The notes: generated by a model not told the origin, from the sequence alone. A stretch of 51,026 bases of DNA from Chloroflexota bacterium (GCA_018823415.1 JAHJIN010000527.1:1-51026), one strand, 5' to 3'; positions 34,753 to 44,439 are shown, counted from the first letter of the stretch. Made by a program: numbers and translations.

Positions 34753-36624
34753 GTGAAACCACAGCTTGACGCCATCCTGCCCCATGTCACCAAGCCGGCC
34801 CGCTACACCGGCCACGAGTGGAACTGCATTGTCAAGGATTGGGACACCACACCGGTGCGCGTGGCCCTGGCCTACCCCGACATCTATGAGGTAGGCATGA
34901 GCAACCTGGCGGTGCAAATCCTCTACGAGGTCTGGAACCGCCAAGCCGGTGTATTGTGCGAGCGCGTTTTTGCGCCCTGGCCCGACATGGAAGAGGCCCT
35001 GCGCCAGGCCCACCTGCCCCTGTATGGTCTGGAATCCTATCACCCCCTGGCCGATTACGACATCATTGGGTTTACGCTGCCCTACGAGCTCAACTATACC
35101 ACGGTCCTGAATATGCTGGACCTGGCCGGCCTGCCAATCCGCTCGGCTGACCGCGACGCGCGGCACCCCCTGGTCATCGGCGGGGGCAGTTGCGCGTACA
35201 ACCCGGAGCCCCTGGCGCCCTTTTTTGACCTGTTCGTGCTGGGCGAGGGCGAAGAGGTGGCCGCAGAACTGACCCAGATCTATGCCGGTTGGCAGCCGTC
35301 AAGCGATGACCCGGCCGTGGTCCGGCGCGACCTGCTCCGCCGCCTGGCCGCCATCGAGGGCGTGTACGTGCCCTCGTTCTATGACGTGACCTACCACGAC
35401 GACGGGACCGTGGCTGCCATTACCCCCATCGACCCGGCGGCCCGGGGCGCCATCGGGCGACGTGTGGTAGACCCATTGCCGCCGCCGCCCACCCGACCCA
35501 TCGTGCCCTTTGTCGAGGCCATCCACGACCGGGCCGTGGTCGAGATCATGCGGGGTTGCGCCCGGGGCTGCCGGTTCTGCCAGGCCGGCACTATCTATCG
35601 CCCGGTTCGCGAGCGCCCGGTGGACGAGATTCTGGCCGTCATCGACGAAACCCTGGTCCACACCGGCCACAGCGAAGTGGCGCTCCTGTCCCTCAGCAGC
35701 ACCGATTATTCGCGCATCGAGCAACTGGTGGGCCAGTTGATCACCCGCTATCCAGCCGACGCCGCCGGGCCGCGCCATCTGACCATCTCGCTGCCATCGC
35801 TGCGCATCGATGCCTTTTCCGTTGCGCTGGCGCGCTTGCTGACCCAGCAACCCGGCGGCAAGGGACCGCGCGTGGGGCTGACGTTTGCCCCTGAAGCCGG
35901 CACGCAACGACTGCGCGATGCCATCAACAAGGGCGTCACCGACGACCAGATCATGCACGCCGCCGCCGCTGCCTTTGACGCCGGGTGGACCGGCCTCAAG
36001 CTCTATTTCATGGTGGGGCTGCCCACCGAAACTATGGACGACGTGCAAGGCATTGTGGACCTGGTACACCGGGTCTATCGGCTGGGTCGGGAACAGCATG
36101 GCAACCGGGCGCGGGTGAGCGTGAGTGTGGCAACGCTGGTGCCCAAGCCCCATAGCGCCTGCCAATGGCACACGCTGGACGACGAGGCCACGCTGGAAGA
36201 AAAGCAACACCTGCTAAGACAAGGACTACGCCGGGGCAACATCCAACTGAGCTGGCACGACCCGTCTACCAGCCTGCTGGAAGCGACTCTGGCCCGGGGC
36301 GACCGGCGCATGGCCGCTGCCGTGCAAGATGCCTGGCGGCGCGGTTCGCGGTTGGATGCCTGGAGCGAGTTCTTTGACCTGGGCCGCTGGCGTGAGGCAT
36401 TCGCTGCCGTGGGCCTGGACATGGATTTTTACGCCCGGCGGGCGCGCGCACTGGACGAGGTGCTGCCCTGGTCACACCTGAACGCCGGGTGCAGCACGGC
36501 GTTCCTGACCCGCGAAGCCGGGCGAATGGACACCGGCGAGCCCACCCCCAACTGTCACGGCGGGCCATGCGGTGGGTGCGGCGCCTGTGACCGCGATGGC
36601 GGCTGCGATGGCGGCGCGATCTAG
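34753..36624 (+). CDS. B12-binding-domain radical SAM protein (TIGR03960 type)
   Basis: 623 residues from GTG 34753; the frame is open further upstream but overlaps the dehydrogenase. The N-terminal part (ARYTGHEWN, VALAYPDIYEVGMSN, IGGGSCAYNPEP) is the cobalamin-binding-like region, followed by the radical SAM motif CARGCRFC in MRGCARGCRFCQAGTIYRPVRERP. GLKLYFMVGLPTE lies in the barrel. The last 30 residues are Cys-rich (CHGGPCGGCGACDRDGGC), a possible extra cluster or zinc site. It is nearly always next to a DUF2344 gene, as here. The reaction is not known; an RNA or ribosome link has been suggested from neighbourhoods. Confidence 0.9.
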   Translation: MKPQLDAILPHVTKPARYTGHEWNCIVKDWDTTPVRVALAYPDIYEVGMSNLAVQILYEVWNRQAGVLCERVFAPWPDMEEALRQAHLPLYGLESYHPLADYDIIGFTLPYELNYTTVLNMLDLAGLPIRSADRDARHPLVIGGGSCAYNPEPLAPFFDLFVLGEGEEVAAELTQIYAGWQPSSDDPAVVRRDLLRRLAAIEGVYVPSFYDVTYHDDGTVAAITPIDPAARGAIGRRVVDPLPPPPTRPIVPFVEAIHDRAVVEIMRGCARGCRFCQAGTIYRPVRERPVDEILAVIDETLVHTGHSEVALLSLSSTDYSRIEQLVGQLITRYPADAAGPRHLTISLPSLRIDAFSVALARLLTQQPGGKGPRVGLTFAPEAGTQRLRDAINKGVTDDQIMHAAAAAFDAGWTGLKLYFMVGLPTETMDDVQGIVDLVHRVYRLGREQHGNRARVSVSVATLVPKPHSACQWHTLDDEATLEEKQHLLRQGLRRGNIQLSWHDPSTSLLEATLARGDRRMAAAVQDAWRRGSRLDAWSEFFDLGRWREAFAAVGLDMDFYARRARALDEVLPWSHLNAGCSTAFLTREAGRMDTGEPTPNCHGGPCGGCGACDRDGGCDGGAI

Positions 36625-36644
36625 TAGAGCATTAGAGGCAAAAG

Positions 36645-37298
36645 GTGCAAATTCAACGTCTGCGCGTGACCTATGCCCGGCGAGAAGCCGTGATGTACAT
36701 CTCACACCTGGACACCATGCGCCTGTGGGAGCGCGCGTTGCGGCGTGGCAACATCCCGCTGGCCTATTCGCAAGGCTTCAGGCCCAAACCGCGGATTGCC
36801 ATCGGCGCGCCGCTGCCGGTGGGCTATCTCAGCGAAGGCGAGTTGATGGACCTGTATCTGAGCCGACGATTGACGCCCTATGCCTTTATGCGTCAGATGG
36901 ACCCGGTGCTGCCGGCCGGCGTGCAACTGGTGGGCGTCGAAGAGATCAACCCGCGCTTGCCCTCGCTGCAATCGCAGATCCGGGCTGCCGAGTACCGCGT
37001 GGCCTTTTGCTCGGCAGTGCTGCCCGGCGCCATCGGCGAGCAACTCCAGCAATTGCTGGATGCGACCAACCTGCCCACACGTGTCGAGCGCCGCGACGGG
37101 CAGACCAAAGACTATGACCTGCGCCCCCTCATCGAAGACCTGTGGCTGTATCGTTGGCACGAGGAACACTGTACCGTGGGCATGCGACTGCGCATTGGCA
37201 ACGGCCCGGCTGGTCGCCCGGAAGAAGTGATCCAGGCCATGGACGACAGCGCTACCATCCAGGTCATCGAACGTACCCGCCTCATTGTGGCTGATTGA
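36645..37298 (+). CDS. DUF2344 radical-SAM-linked protein (TIGR03936 type)
   Basis: 217 residues from GTG 36645, with AGAGG upstream. The N-terminus has the family signature: RVTYARREAVMYISHLDTMRL, then RGNIPLAYSQGFRPKPRIA and LPVGYLSEGELMDLYL. In other genomes it is fused to, or follows, the radical SAM protein encoded just upstream (20 bp gap). It has no known catalytic motif, so a partner or substrate-recruiting role is plausible. The final codons overlap a possible TTG start of ruvC, so all three genes are probably one transcript. Confidence 0.9.
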   Translation: MQIQRLRVTYARREAVMYISHLDTMRLWERALRRGNIPLAYSQGFRPKPRIAIGAPLPVGYLSEGELMDLYLSRRLTPYAFMRQMDPVLPAGVQLVGVEEINPRLPSLQSQIRAAEYRVAFCSAVLPGAIGEQLQQLLDATNLPTRVERRDGQTKDYDLRPLIEDLWLYRWHEEHCTVGMRLRIGNGPAGRPEEVIQAMDDSATIQVIERTRLIVAD

Positions 37299-37300
37299 CC

Positions 37301-37807
37301 ATGAGCCATCGAGATACAGTGATCCTGGGATTGGACCCCGGCATAGCTATCACCGGCTATGGCCTCATTCGTCAGGATGGCTCCGACCTGATTGCCATCG
37401 ACTATGGCGTCATCACCACGCCGGCGGGCACCCCCCTCCCGATCCGACTCCGCACCATCTATCACGAACTGACGGCCCTCATCGCCCGGCATCAGCCCAC
37501 CCAGGGCGCCGTGGAAGAGTTGTTCTTTGCCCGCAATGTACGTACTGCCCTAACGGTGGGGCAGGCGCGGGGCGTGGTGCTGCTGGCCCTGGCCGAGGCC
37601 GGCCTCCCCACCCATGAATATACCCCCCTGCAAGTCAAGCAAGCGGTGGTGGGCTATGGACAGGGCACCAAGCAGCAGGTACAAGAAATGGTACGGATAC
37701 TGCTGAGCCTGAATGTCATCCCCCAGCCCGACGATGCCGCCGACGCGCTGGCCGTGGCCATCTGCCACGCGCACTCGGCCCGGTTATCTGCGCTACTGGG
37801 CGAGTAA
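37301..37807 (+). CDS. ruvC: Holliday junction resolvase RuvC
   Basis: 168 residues from ATG 37301, 2 nt after the previous stop; a TTG at 37295 overlapping that stop is possible. RNase-H fold endonuclease with the four acidic residues: LGLDPGIAITGYG (Asp in beta1), VEELFFARN (Glu) and PDDAADALAVAICHAH (paired Asp). It cuts Holliday junctions at the end of recombination. ruvA and ruvB, often next to it, are absent here; instead it follows the radical SAM/DUF2344 pair. Confidence 0.95.
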   Translation: MSHRDTVILGLDPGIAITGYGLIRQDGSDLIAIDYGVITTPAGTPLPIRLRTIYHELTALIARHQPTQGAVEELFFARNVRTALTVGQARGVVLLALAEAGLPTHEYTPLQVKQAVVGYGQGTKQQVQEMVRILLSLNVIPQPDDAADALAVAICHAHSARLSALLGE

Positions 37808-38024
37808 CCTTCAGCGACACGGGTTCACATGAGTCGGACCCACATCGCCGGCCAGGAGCAAAACGGTATCCCAGACCAACTCGGTGCCGACGATTTCCAC
37901 GAGGCGGGTGAATGCCATGCCCATATGATGCCACAGATGGCATGTTTTGGCAATGGAATCCGGCACGCCGGTTCTATTCGATGGCCCCGAACCGTTGACG
38001 TGGCGCAAGCCCGTGATGGTTGGA

Positions 38025-39824
38025 TCAGGGATGCAGTACGAGGGGCAGGTAGAGGCGGTGCGCATAATCCACTACGGTCAGGGCGACGGGCACCGGAGCC
38101 GGGCTGCCCACGCTTCGCGCCCCGGCCGCGGCCGTGATAGTGATGCTGGCCTGATAGGTGCCGGTGACGAGGCCGGTCGGGTCCACGCTCACCGACACCG
38201 TATCCCCCACCGGCTGCACCTGAAGCCAGGGCGCCGTCTCGGTTACGCCCCAGGTGAACGGCCCGCAGCTCTGCCCGATGGCCAGGGTCTGCGCCGCTGG
38301 CGGCTCGCCCTGGCCGATATCGACCGTCCAACTCAACACGGCCGGCGAAACGGACAGGCGCGGGAGGCTCAGGACCGCATCCGCGATGGCCGAGAAATCG
38401 CCAGCGCCGGCGGTATAACGCAGCCAGACCTGGCCGCCCCGATAGTTGCCGCCGGGCACGATCCAGGTGAGCGGCGATTGGATGGCCTGCGGCGGCGTAA
38501 AGATCGAAACGCCATCCACATACACGTCGGCCGCGCCGCTGCGCCAAAAGTTCAAGAGCAAAAAGACATCGGCTGGATTGGTGTGGAACGTAAAGGGGAT
38601 AGGAAATTCCTGGTAGACATTGGCAGCAGCAAAATCGGTGCCCTTGAGGCTGAGCGGGCCATACTCGGTGCCCCCACCCGTGACCGAGATGCGGGCCACC
38701 TCGGCAGTGGAGGTGTTGTCGTTGACCTTGAGGCGAAAGTAGGCGACGAACGGCGTGTCCTGGAAAAATTCGGTGGTATAGACCCAGGCAAAGGACTCGC
38801 CATCGCCGGGTCGGAGGCGAAAGGCGGTGCCGGCCTGGGCCGCGGCGTCGTTCACCCGCTCGCCATTGCCCCACCACAGGTGAAAGGTGTCAAACGTGTC
38901 GTCAGTGAACCAGTTCTGACTGAACTGGACATCGGGCCGGCCGCCACCATCCAGATGGTACACGATCACCCGATCCGTGGTGGAGGCGGCCTGGGCCAGA
39001 CGCAGTTCGTCCAAGGGTACATTGGCGCCCAGATAGATGGTGTCGCTGACCACGGTAGCGCGGCCCACGGCATCGCGCGTCTTGACGTACACGGGCCGCC
39101 AGCCGGTGCCCGGGTTCAGCGTCCAGGTCTTGGCAGCGGTGTACGGCTCCCAGGTGGCCCCGGTGAAGCACGCATCGTTGGACACCATCATTTCGGTGGC
39201 CGGCCCCAGCCCGGCGAACCCACCGCCGGTGGCGCGGTCATAGATGTAGAGGTTGACCGTGGGTGATGTGGTGGTGAGGGCCTCGTATTCGATGACCACC
39301 GGCGGCAAGACCTGGTCTTGGCCAAAGTCCTGGGTCACATAGCCGCGCCCGTCGCTCGCGCGGCGATAGTAGCCCAGGCCCACCTCGCGGGAGTTGGGGT
39401 CCAGGAGGTTGGCCCGATGCCCTTCACTGCCCAGCCAGCCCTGGATGGCGTCTTCCGGGGTCACATAGCCGCAAAAGCAGTTTTCGGCGCCGCAGTAGCC
39501 CCGGTAGCCAAAGGCGGGCACCCGGGTTGACGGCCAGCGGCCGAGCGTGTCCTGGTGCCCACAGTAGCCATCAGGGCGGTTCTCCACCGAGTCCCACGAG
39601 AACCAGCGGGCGGCCTCGGTCATCTGGACGTTCCAGCGCAGGGGCGGCACGCCATGGTCGCGCCGGGCTAGGTTGCCCAGGTAGACCGTGCGGGCTTCGT
39701 TGTAGACCAGGTAGGCCGGCTGGTCGGACTGGTTCCCGCTGCTGGTCTGTGCAGACTGGCTGCCCAGTAGCCCGAGCAGTACCGCGAGCAGGAGCACCCT
39801 CAACTGGCGGGATTTCGTCATCAT
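38025..39824 (-). CDS. secreted CAP-domain protein with BACON-like domain and YLPLVL C-terminus
   Basis: 599 residues from ATG 39824, with GAGGAGG 8 nt upstream. A signal peptide (VLLLAVLLGLLGSQSAQT) leads into a CAP/SCP-like domain of about 150 residues: LVYNEARTVYLGNLARRDHGV, MTEAARWFSWDS, WLGSEGHRANLLDP and VTQDFGQD, with Cys pairs likely disulfide-bonded. The middle has beta-rich segments resembling carbohydrate-binding sandwiches. Near the C-terminus is a BACON-like domain (LSVSPAVLSWTVDIGQG to APWLQVQP). It ends in HRLYLPLVLHP, a tail pattern frequent on secreted proteins of some Chloroflexota. Role: extracellular, probably binding; no enzyme activity is implied. Confidence 0.85.
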   Translation of the reverse strand: MMTKSRQLRVLLLAVLLGLLGSQSAQTSSGNQSDQPAYLVYNEARTVYLGNLARRDHGVPPLRWNVQMTEAARWFSWDSVENRPDGYCGHQDTLGRWPSTRVPAFGYRGYCGAENCFCGYVTPEDAIQGWLGSEGHRANLLDPNSREVGLGYYRRASDGRGYVTQDFGQDQVLPPVVIEYEALTTTSPTVNLYIYDRATGGGFAGLGPATEMMVSNDACFTGATWEPYTAAKTWTLNPGTGWRPVYVKTRDAVGRATVVSDTIYLGANVPLDELRLAQAASTTDRVIVYHLDGGGRPDVQFSQNWFTDDTFDTFHLWWGNGERVNDAAAQAGTAFRLRPGDGESFAWVYTTEFFQDTPFVAYFRLKVNDNTSTAEVARISVTGGGTEYGPLSLKGTDFAAANVYQEFPIPFTFHTNPADVFLLLNFWRSGAADVYVDGVSIFTPPQAIQSPLTWIVPGGNYRGGQVWLRYTAGAGDFSAIADAVLSLPRLSVSPAVLSWTVDIGQGEPPAAQTLAIGQSCGPFTWGVTETAPWLQVQPVGDTVSVSVDPTGLVTGTYQASITITAAAGARSVGSPAPVPVALTVVDYAHRLYLPLVLHP

Positions 39825-39886
39825 CACGTTGGCCTCCTCGGTGCCATCCGGCCTGGCAGCCGGATCCGCTACACTCGCCGCGCTCG

Positions 39887-40882
39887 TCAAGCCTGGGGCT
39901 GGATCAGCACCTTCCTGACGTCCTCCAGGCCCCGCTCCATCAGCGCCACGCCGTGCTCGAACTCGGCCAGGGGCAGACGATGCGAGATCAGCCCGGCTGC
40001 GTCCACCTGCCCCGATTGCAGCAGCGCCACCGCCTGGTACGAGTTGCGCACCGAGGTGAATGACGACAGCACGGTGAGGCCCTTGTGAAAGAGCTGGAAC
40101 GGCGCCAGCGTCATGGCTGCGCCGGCCGGGGGCACCCCAAACAGCAACACCGTGCCGCCCCGCCGGGCGAAGTCGATGGCATGGACCATCACCGGCACCG
40201 CGCCGGTGGCATCGATGACCACGTCATAGCCGTCGCGTTCCAGGTCGTCCAGATCACGATAAACCGCGTCGGCGCCATAGGCAACGGCCAACTCGGCCCG
40301 GGTCGGCTGTCGCTCTACCATCGTGACGTGGGCTGCACCGCGCAGCCGGGCGACCTGCAGGAGCAAGAGGCCAATGGGCCCGGCCCCCAGGATGGCCACC
40401 GTATCAGCCAGGCGGACCTGGGCCCGCTCCACGCCGTGCAGCACGCACGACAGCGGTTCCACAAAGGCGCCGTGCTCAAAGGGCAGATCCCCAATGTCGA
40501 ACACGGCCTTTTCCGGAGCTACCCCGTATTCGGCCATGCCGCCGGGCCGGGTCACGCCGAGGGCCTGCCAGTTCAGGCAATAGTTCTGCCGGTTGTGCAA
40601 GCAGTTGCGGCAGTTGTCACAAGCGATGTTGGGCTCCACGGCTACCCGGTCGCCCACCTGGAAGCGCGTAACCGCGGCCCCCACTGCGCTCACGACGCCG
40701 GCGAACTCGTGGCCGGGGATGACCGGGTAATCCCCCAGGTACTCCTCGCGGAGAATATGGACATCGGTGCCGCAGATGCCGCTGGCCTGTACCTGGATGA
40801 GCACATCGCTGGTGCCGGGCTGAGGCGTGGGGAGGTCCACCAGGTGCACCTGGTGGGGCTGCTCGATGCGGATCGCTTTCAC
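39887..40882 (-). CDS. zinc-dependent alcohol dehydrogenase, sorbitol/threonine dehydrogenase-like
   Basis: 331 residues from GTG 40882, which overlaps the upstream stop as GTGA. Medium-chain dehydrogenase with catalytic zinc region GICGTDVHILREEY and GHEFAGVV, the structural zinc lobe CDNCRNCLHNRQNYC (four Cys), and the Rossmann motif AILGAGPIGLLLLQVA. It oxidises a secondary alcohol or polyol with NAD(P). Translational coupling to the large cyclase-TPR gene is unusual and suggests coexpression. The frame is open far upstream within the other gene and is not coding there. Confidence 0.92.
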   Translation of the reverse strand: MKAIRIEQPHQVHLVDLPTPQPGTSDVLIQVQASGICGTDVHILREEYLGDYPVIPGHEFAGVVSAVGAAVTRFQVGDRVAVEPNIACDNCRNCLHNRQNYCLNWQALGVTRPGGMAEYGVAPEKAVFDIGDLPFEHGAFVEPLSCVLHGVERAQVRLADTVAILGAGPIGLLLLQVARLRGAAHVTMVERQPTRAELAVAYGADAVYRDLDDLERDGYDVVIDATGAVPVMVHAIDFARRGGTVLLFGVPPAGAAMTLAPFQLFHKGLTVLSSFTSVRNSYQAVALLQSGQVDAAGLISHRLPLAEFEHGVALMERGLEDVRKVLIQPQA

Positions 40883-43800
40883 TTGTGCTGCTCCTGCCAC
40901 TCGTCGATAATCGCCCGGTGGATGGCGACCCTCTGTAGGAACGAGCGCCGCAGCCCGGCGTCGCCGATTCGGGCACTGCGCTCTTGCAGCAGGTGGTAGG
41001 CCGCCTCCAACAGAGCCGGGGCGCGCGGGTCCTGCACGGCCTGCCAGACCTGGTAGCACGTCCAGTAAACCCGGCCCGGCTCTTCGGTCCCATCCAGCGG
41101 GTGATCGTCCAGGTAGCGCTGGATCTCGACCACCTGGGCCACCGCGACCGCGAGGTCGCCCCGGGCCAGAGCCACGCGCGCCAGGCCGGCCCGGGCCTCC
41201 ACCGCCAGGTGTGGCTGATCCAGCTCCTGCCGGATCGTCAGGGCCTGACCATAGGCGTCGGCGGCCGCCGGCCAGCGACTCAGCGCCGCCAGAGCGTGCG
41301 CGCGGTGCAGCCAGGCATAGCCGCACAACGGCTGGTCGCCCCGGTCCTGCGCCATCTGGAGCGCCTGCTCGCCGTACGCTAGGGCCGCCTCGTCGTCGCC
41401 CTCGTGGTGGGCCAGCAGCGCCAGGTACGCCAGCCACCAGTTCTCGCCGCGCGGAAAGCCAATGGCGCGGCAGAGTGCCAGCGCCTGTTCATAATAGCGC
41501 CGCGCGGCGCCATAGTCGCCCTGGTGCTGGCAGATCAGGCCCAGGTTGCCCAGGGCGATGCCCTCGCCGGTGCGAGTGCCGCCCTGGGCATGGCTGCGGC
41601 GCGCCGCCTCATGGCAGGCCCAGGCCGTGGCATAGTCGCCCTGGTACAGCGCAATGTCGCCCAGCCCCCCCACCGCCACCGCCTCGCTGTGCCGGTCGCC
41701 GATGTCGCGATAGATGTCCAGCGCCTCTTGATAGTAGGCCTGGGCCGCGGCATAGTCCCGTTGCGACAGGGCGACCAGGCCCAGGTTATTGAGCGCGCCA
41801 GCCTGGTCGCGCCGGTCGCCGATCTTCTGGCTGATCTGCCGCGAGTGCTGATAGTGCTGCCGGGCGCCGGCATAGTCGCCCTGGTACCAGCAGACGTTGC
41901 CCAGATTACGTCGGCTTTGCGCCTCTATCCGGCGCCACGAATCCGCCGCCGCCGCGTCGGGGGCGGCCAACGCCGCCTGGGCCAGGGCCTGCTCCAACTG
42001 GACCCGGGCCGCCGCGTATTCGCCCTGTCGCCAGAGGGTCTGCCCCCACGCCAGATGACCTGCTGCCGTCAGGTCGGGTGCCTGCGGGGCCAGCCGGAGG
42101 GCCTCCTGCGCCGCGGCGCCGGCGCTGGCATGGTCGCCGGTCACATAGGCGTGATTGGCTCGGCGCAAAGCGACTGTGGCCCGGCGGATGTCATCGGCCA
42201 GGGCCTCGGCCAACGCCTGCAACGCCGCCAGGTCCTGGGTCTGCTCCTCGCGTGCCCCCTGCATGTCGTACACCCGCTCCCGGGCCAGCAGCAGGTCATA
42301 GCGTGCGGCAAGGTCGGTCTCGGCCGTCAGCGCCAGGGCCCGGCTCAAATAGGCCACGGCCTCGGCGTGGGCAAACTGTCGCGCCGCCTGCTCCCCGGCC
42401 TGGCGCAGGTAGCCGGCCGCCCGCGCCGTCTCGCCGGCCAGCTCCAGGTGATCGGCAATCAGCCCGATCACCTCGCTAGCGCGCTCGCCGCTCTGCCCGA
42501 TCAGCCATTCTGCGACCAGGGTATGGTAGACCCGGCGCACCCGCCTCAGGATGCTCTCATAGGTCACGTCACGCAGCATGGCGTGCTTGAAGATGTATTC
42601 CCGCGTCCCGGCAAAGGCCGAGGTCTGCCGCTCAAAAACCATCTCGCGGTCGCCCAGGGCCGCCAGGGCCGCCGCGACCATCGTCGGCGTTGCGGCGCTC
42701 TCGCTCGCGCCGGCGATGGCAGCGCTCAGATAGGCGACGGAACTGGCCCAGAAGGTGCGCCCGACTGCCGCCGCCTGTTGCAGCGTCGTGCGCTCTGCGG
42801 CGGGTAGGCTGTCCAGGCGCGCCTGCAGCAGGCCGGTCAGCGTGGCGGGGATGCACACGCTCGTGAGGCGCGCGGATTCGACCACCCAGCGGTCGGGGCC
42901 AGCGACGATCACGTCGTCCTCGATGAGCATCTTGACCAGTTCTTCCAGGTAGAAGGGGTTGCCCTCGGCCTTGTCCACCACCAGCTCGCACAGGGTCGCG
43001 GGGACCGCGCCAGCCTTGTGCAGGATGTCGGCCAGCAACTGGCGGCTGTCGGCGGGCGAGAGGGGTGTCAGGGTCAACCGAGTGTGGTGCGGCCAGCCCG
43101 CGCCCCACTGCGGTCGCTGCTCGAACAGGGTAGGCCGGGCCACGCCGATCAGCAGCACGTGCGCCGAGGCCAATGCCCGCACCAGGTGGTCGATCACGTC
43201 CAGCGAGCTGGCATCAGCCCAGTGGAGGTCTTCGAGCAGGATGACCACCGGGGCCTGCACCGCTGTGGTCTGGAAGAACGCGCGCAACGCGGGCCAGGCC
43301 CGGTCGCGGAGTTGCTGGGCCTGGTCGAGTCCGCCCGGGGGTGGGAGACCGCAGTCAAAGCCCAGCCACGGTGCGATGACCGCGGCCGCCTCCGCGCCCA
43401 GGCCCGCGGCCAGCCGGGCGCGCACCACCGGCGCCGCGTCGCTGTCCTGGATCTGAAAACGCCCGGCCAGCAGGTCGCGGATGAGCGCGTAGGGTTGGTG
43501 CCGCAGCTCGGGGTTGGCCCGACTCTGGAACCCGGCGACGGCCGGGAGTTGGTCGGCCAGCCAGTGCTCGAATTCGTGCAGCAGGCGCGATTTGCCGATC
43601 CCAGCGTCCCCGGTGATGGTCACCACCTGGGCCGGGCCGCCGGCGAGCAGCACCCGGCCGGCAGCCTGCAACTGGGCCAGCTCGGCCGCGCGCCCGATCA
43701 GGTGGGTGGCAATGCCAGCAACGCCCCGGGTGCCTGGCCCCCAGAGGGCGGCCCGTGGCCGCGCCGCCAGCACCCGGTAGATCGACACCGGATCGGCCTT

Positions 43801-44439
43801 GCCCTTGACCGCCGCCGGCGCCAAAGCCTCGTACTCGAACAACGCTGTGGTCTGGCGATACGTCTCGGGCCCCACCAGGATCTCGCCCGGCGCCGAGAGT
43901 TCTTCCAGTCGTGCCGCCAGGTTCACGGCATCGCCGATGACCGAGTACTGTTCGCGCCCGGCCGACCCCAGCCCGCCGGTGATGACCAGGCCGGTGTTGA
44001 GGCCGCAGTGGAGGCCCAGGTCGGTATCGTGCGCGGCGTTAAAGGCCGCCAGGCCCGCGCGCAGTTCCAGGGCCGCGCGCACGGCTCGCTCGGGATCGTT
44101 CTCGTGGGCCACCGGCGCGCCAAAGAGGGCCATGACCGCGTCGCCGATGAACTGGTCAATGGCGCCGCCGTGGCGCTCGATGATAGGCACCAGGTGGTCA
44201 AAGCAGGCGTTCACCAGGTCGCGCACGACCTCGGGGTCGCGGCGCTCGACCAGAGCAGTGAATCCGGCGATGTCGGCCAGGAGCATGGTGACGAGCTTGC
44301 GCTCGCCAGCCGGGGCTGACGGGGGCGTCGCACGGTCCAGGGCCGCGATGGCGGCATCCACCACCGCGTCGCCCAGGCTGGCCCGTTGGGCCTCCAGGGC
44401 GGCGATGGCTTGTTGGACCTCTTCACGCACGCGGGTCAT
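40879..44439 (-). CDS. class III nucleotide cyclase - AAA ATPase - TPR protein
   Basis: 1186 residues with GGAGGAG before the start. Residues about 45-210 are a class III adenylate/guanylate cyclase domain: VTMLLADIAGFTALVERRDP (first metal Asp), FIGDAVMALFGAP (second metal Asp), GREQYSVIGDAVNLAARLEEL. Then a STAND/AAA-type ATPase with a P-loop (ITGDAGIGKSRLLHEF, about 284-299) and a Walker B-like stretch (VVILLEDLHWADAS). The C-terminal half is a run of TPR units, several with the pattern YxGDYAxAxxxYExAL. The design is a signalling ATPase that may make cyclic nucleotide on sensing a ligand or partner. No membrane segment. Confidence 0.9.
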   Translation of the reverse strand: MTRVREEVQQAIAALEAQRASLGDAVVDAAIAALDRATPPSAPAGERKLVTMLLADIAGFTALVERRDPEVVRDLVNACFDHLVPIIERHGGAIDQFIGDAVMALFGAPVAHENDPERAVRAALELRAGLAAFNAAHDTDLGLHCGLNTGLVITGGLGSAGREQYSVIGDAVNLAARLEELSAPGEILVGPETYRQTTALFEYEALAPAAVKGKADPVSIYRVLAARPRAALWGPGTRGVAGIATHLIGRAAELAQLQAAGRVLLAGGPAQVVTITGDAGIGKSRLLHEFEHWLADQLPAVAGFQSRANPELRHQPYALIRDLLAGRFQIQDSDAAPVVRARLAAGLGAEAAAVIAPWLGFDCGLPPPGGLDQAQQLRDRAWPALRAFFQTTAVQAPVVILLEDLHWADASSLDVIDHLVRALASAHVLLIGVARPTLFEQRPQWGAGWPHHTRLTLTPLSPADSRQLLADILHKAGAVPATLCELVVDKAEGNPFYLEELVKMLIEDDVIVAGPDRWVVESARLTSVCIPATLTGLLQARLDSLPAAERTTLQQAAAVGRTFWASSVAYLSAAIAGASESAATPTMVAAALAALGDREMVFERQTSAFAGTREYIFKHAMLRDVTYESILRRVRRVYHTLVAEWLIGQSGERASEVIGLIADHLELAGETARAAGYLRQAGEQAARQFAHAEAVAYLSRALALTAETDLAARYDLLLARERVYDMQGAREEQTQDLAALQALAEALADDIRRATVALRRANHAYVTGDHASAGAAAQEALRLAPQAPDLTAAGHLAWGQTLWRQGEYAAARVQLEQALAQAALAAPDAAAADSWRRIEAQSRRNLGNVCWYQGDYAGARQHYQHSRQISQKIGDRRDQAGALNNLGLVALSQRDYAAAQAYYQEALDIYRDIGDRHSEAVAVGGLGDIALYQGDYATAWACHEAARRSHAQGGTRTGEGIALGNLGLICQHQGDYGAARRYYEQALALCRAIGFPRGENWWLAYLALLAHHEGDDEAALAYGEQALQMAQDRGDQPLCGYAWLHRAHALAALSRWPAAADAYGQALTIRQELDQPHLAVEARAGLARVALARGDLAVAVAQVVEIQRYLDDHPLDGTEEPGRVYWTCYQVWQAVQDPRAPALLEAAYHLLQERSARIGDAGLRRSFLQRVAIHRAIIDEWQEQHK

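Noticed and set aside
37808..38024. Possible small genes between ruvC and the CAP gene
   Set aside because: Short frames exist on both strands (one of 37 codons ends near 37811), but none has a ribosome site or recognisable sequence.
37947..39266. 439-codon plus-strand frame opposite the CAP protein gene
   Set aside because: Shadow of the minus-strand gene, which has signal peptide, domain signatures and ribosome site.
43018..44319. 433-codon plus-strand frame opposite the cyclase gene
   Set aside because: Shadow; the minus-strand frame has the cyclase metal sites and P-loop.
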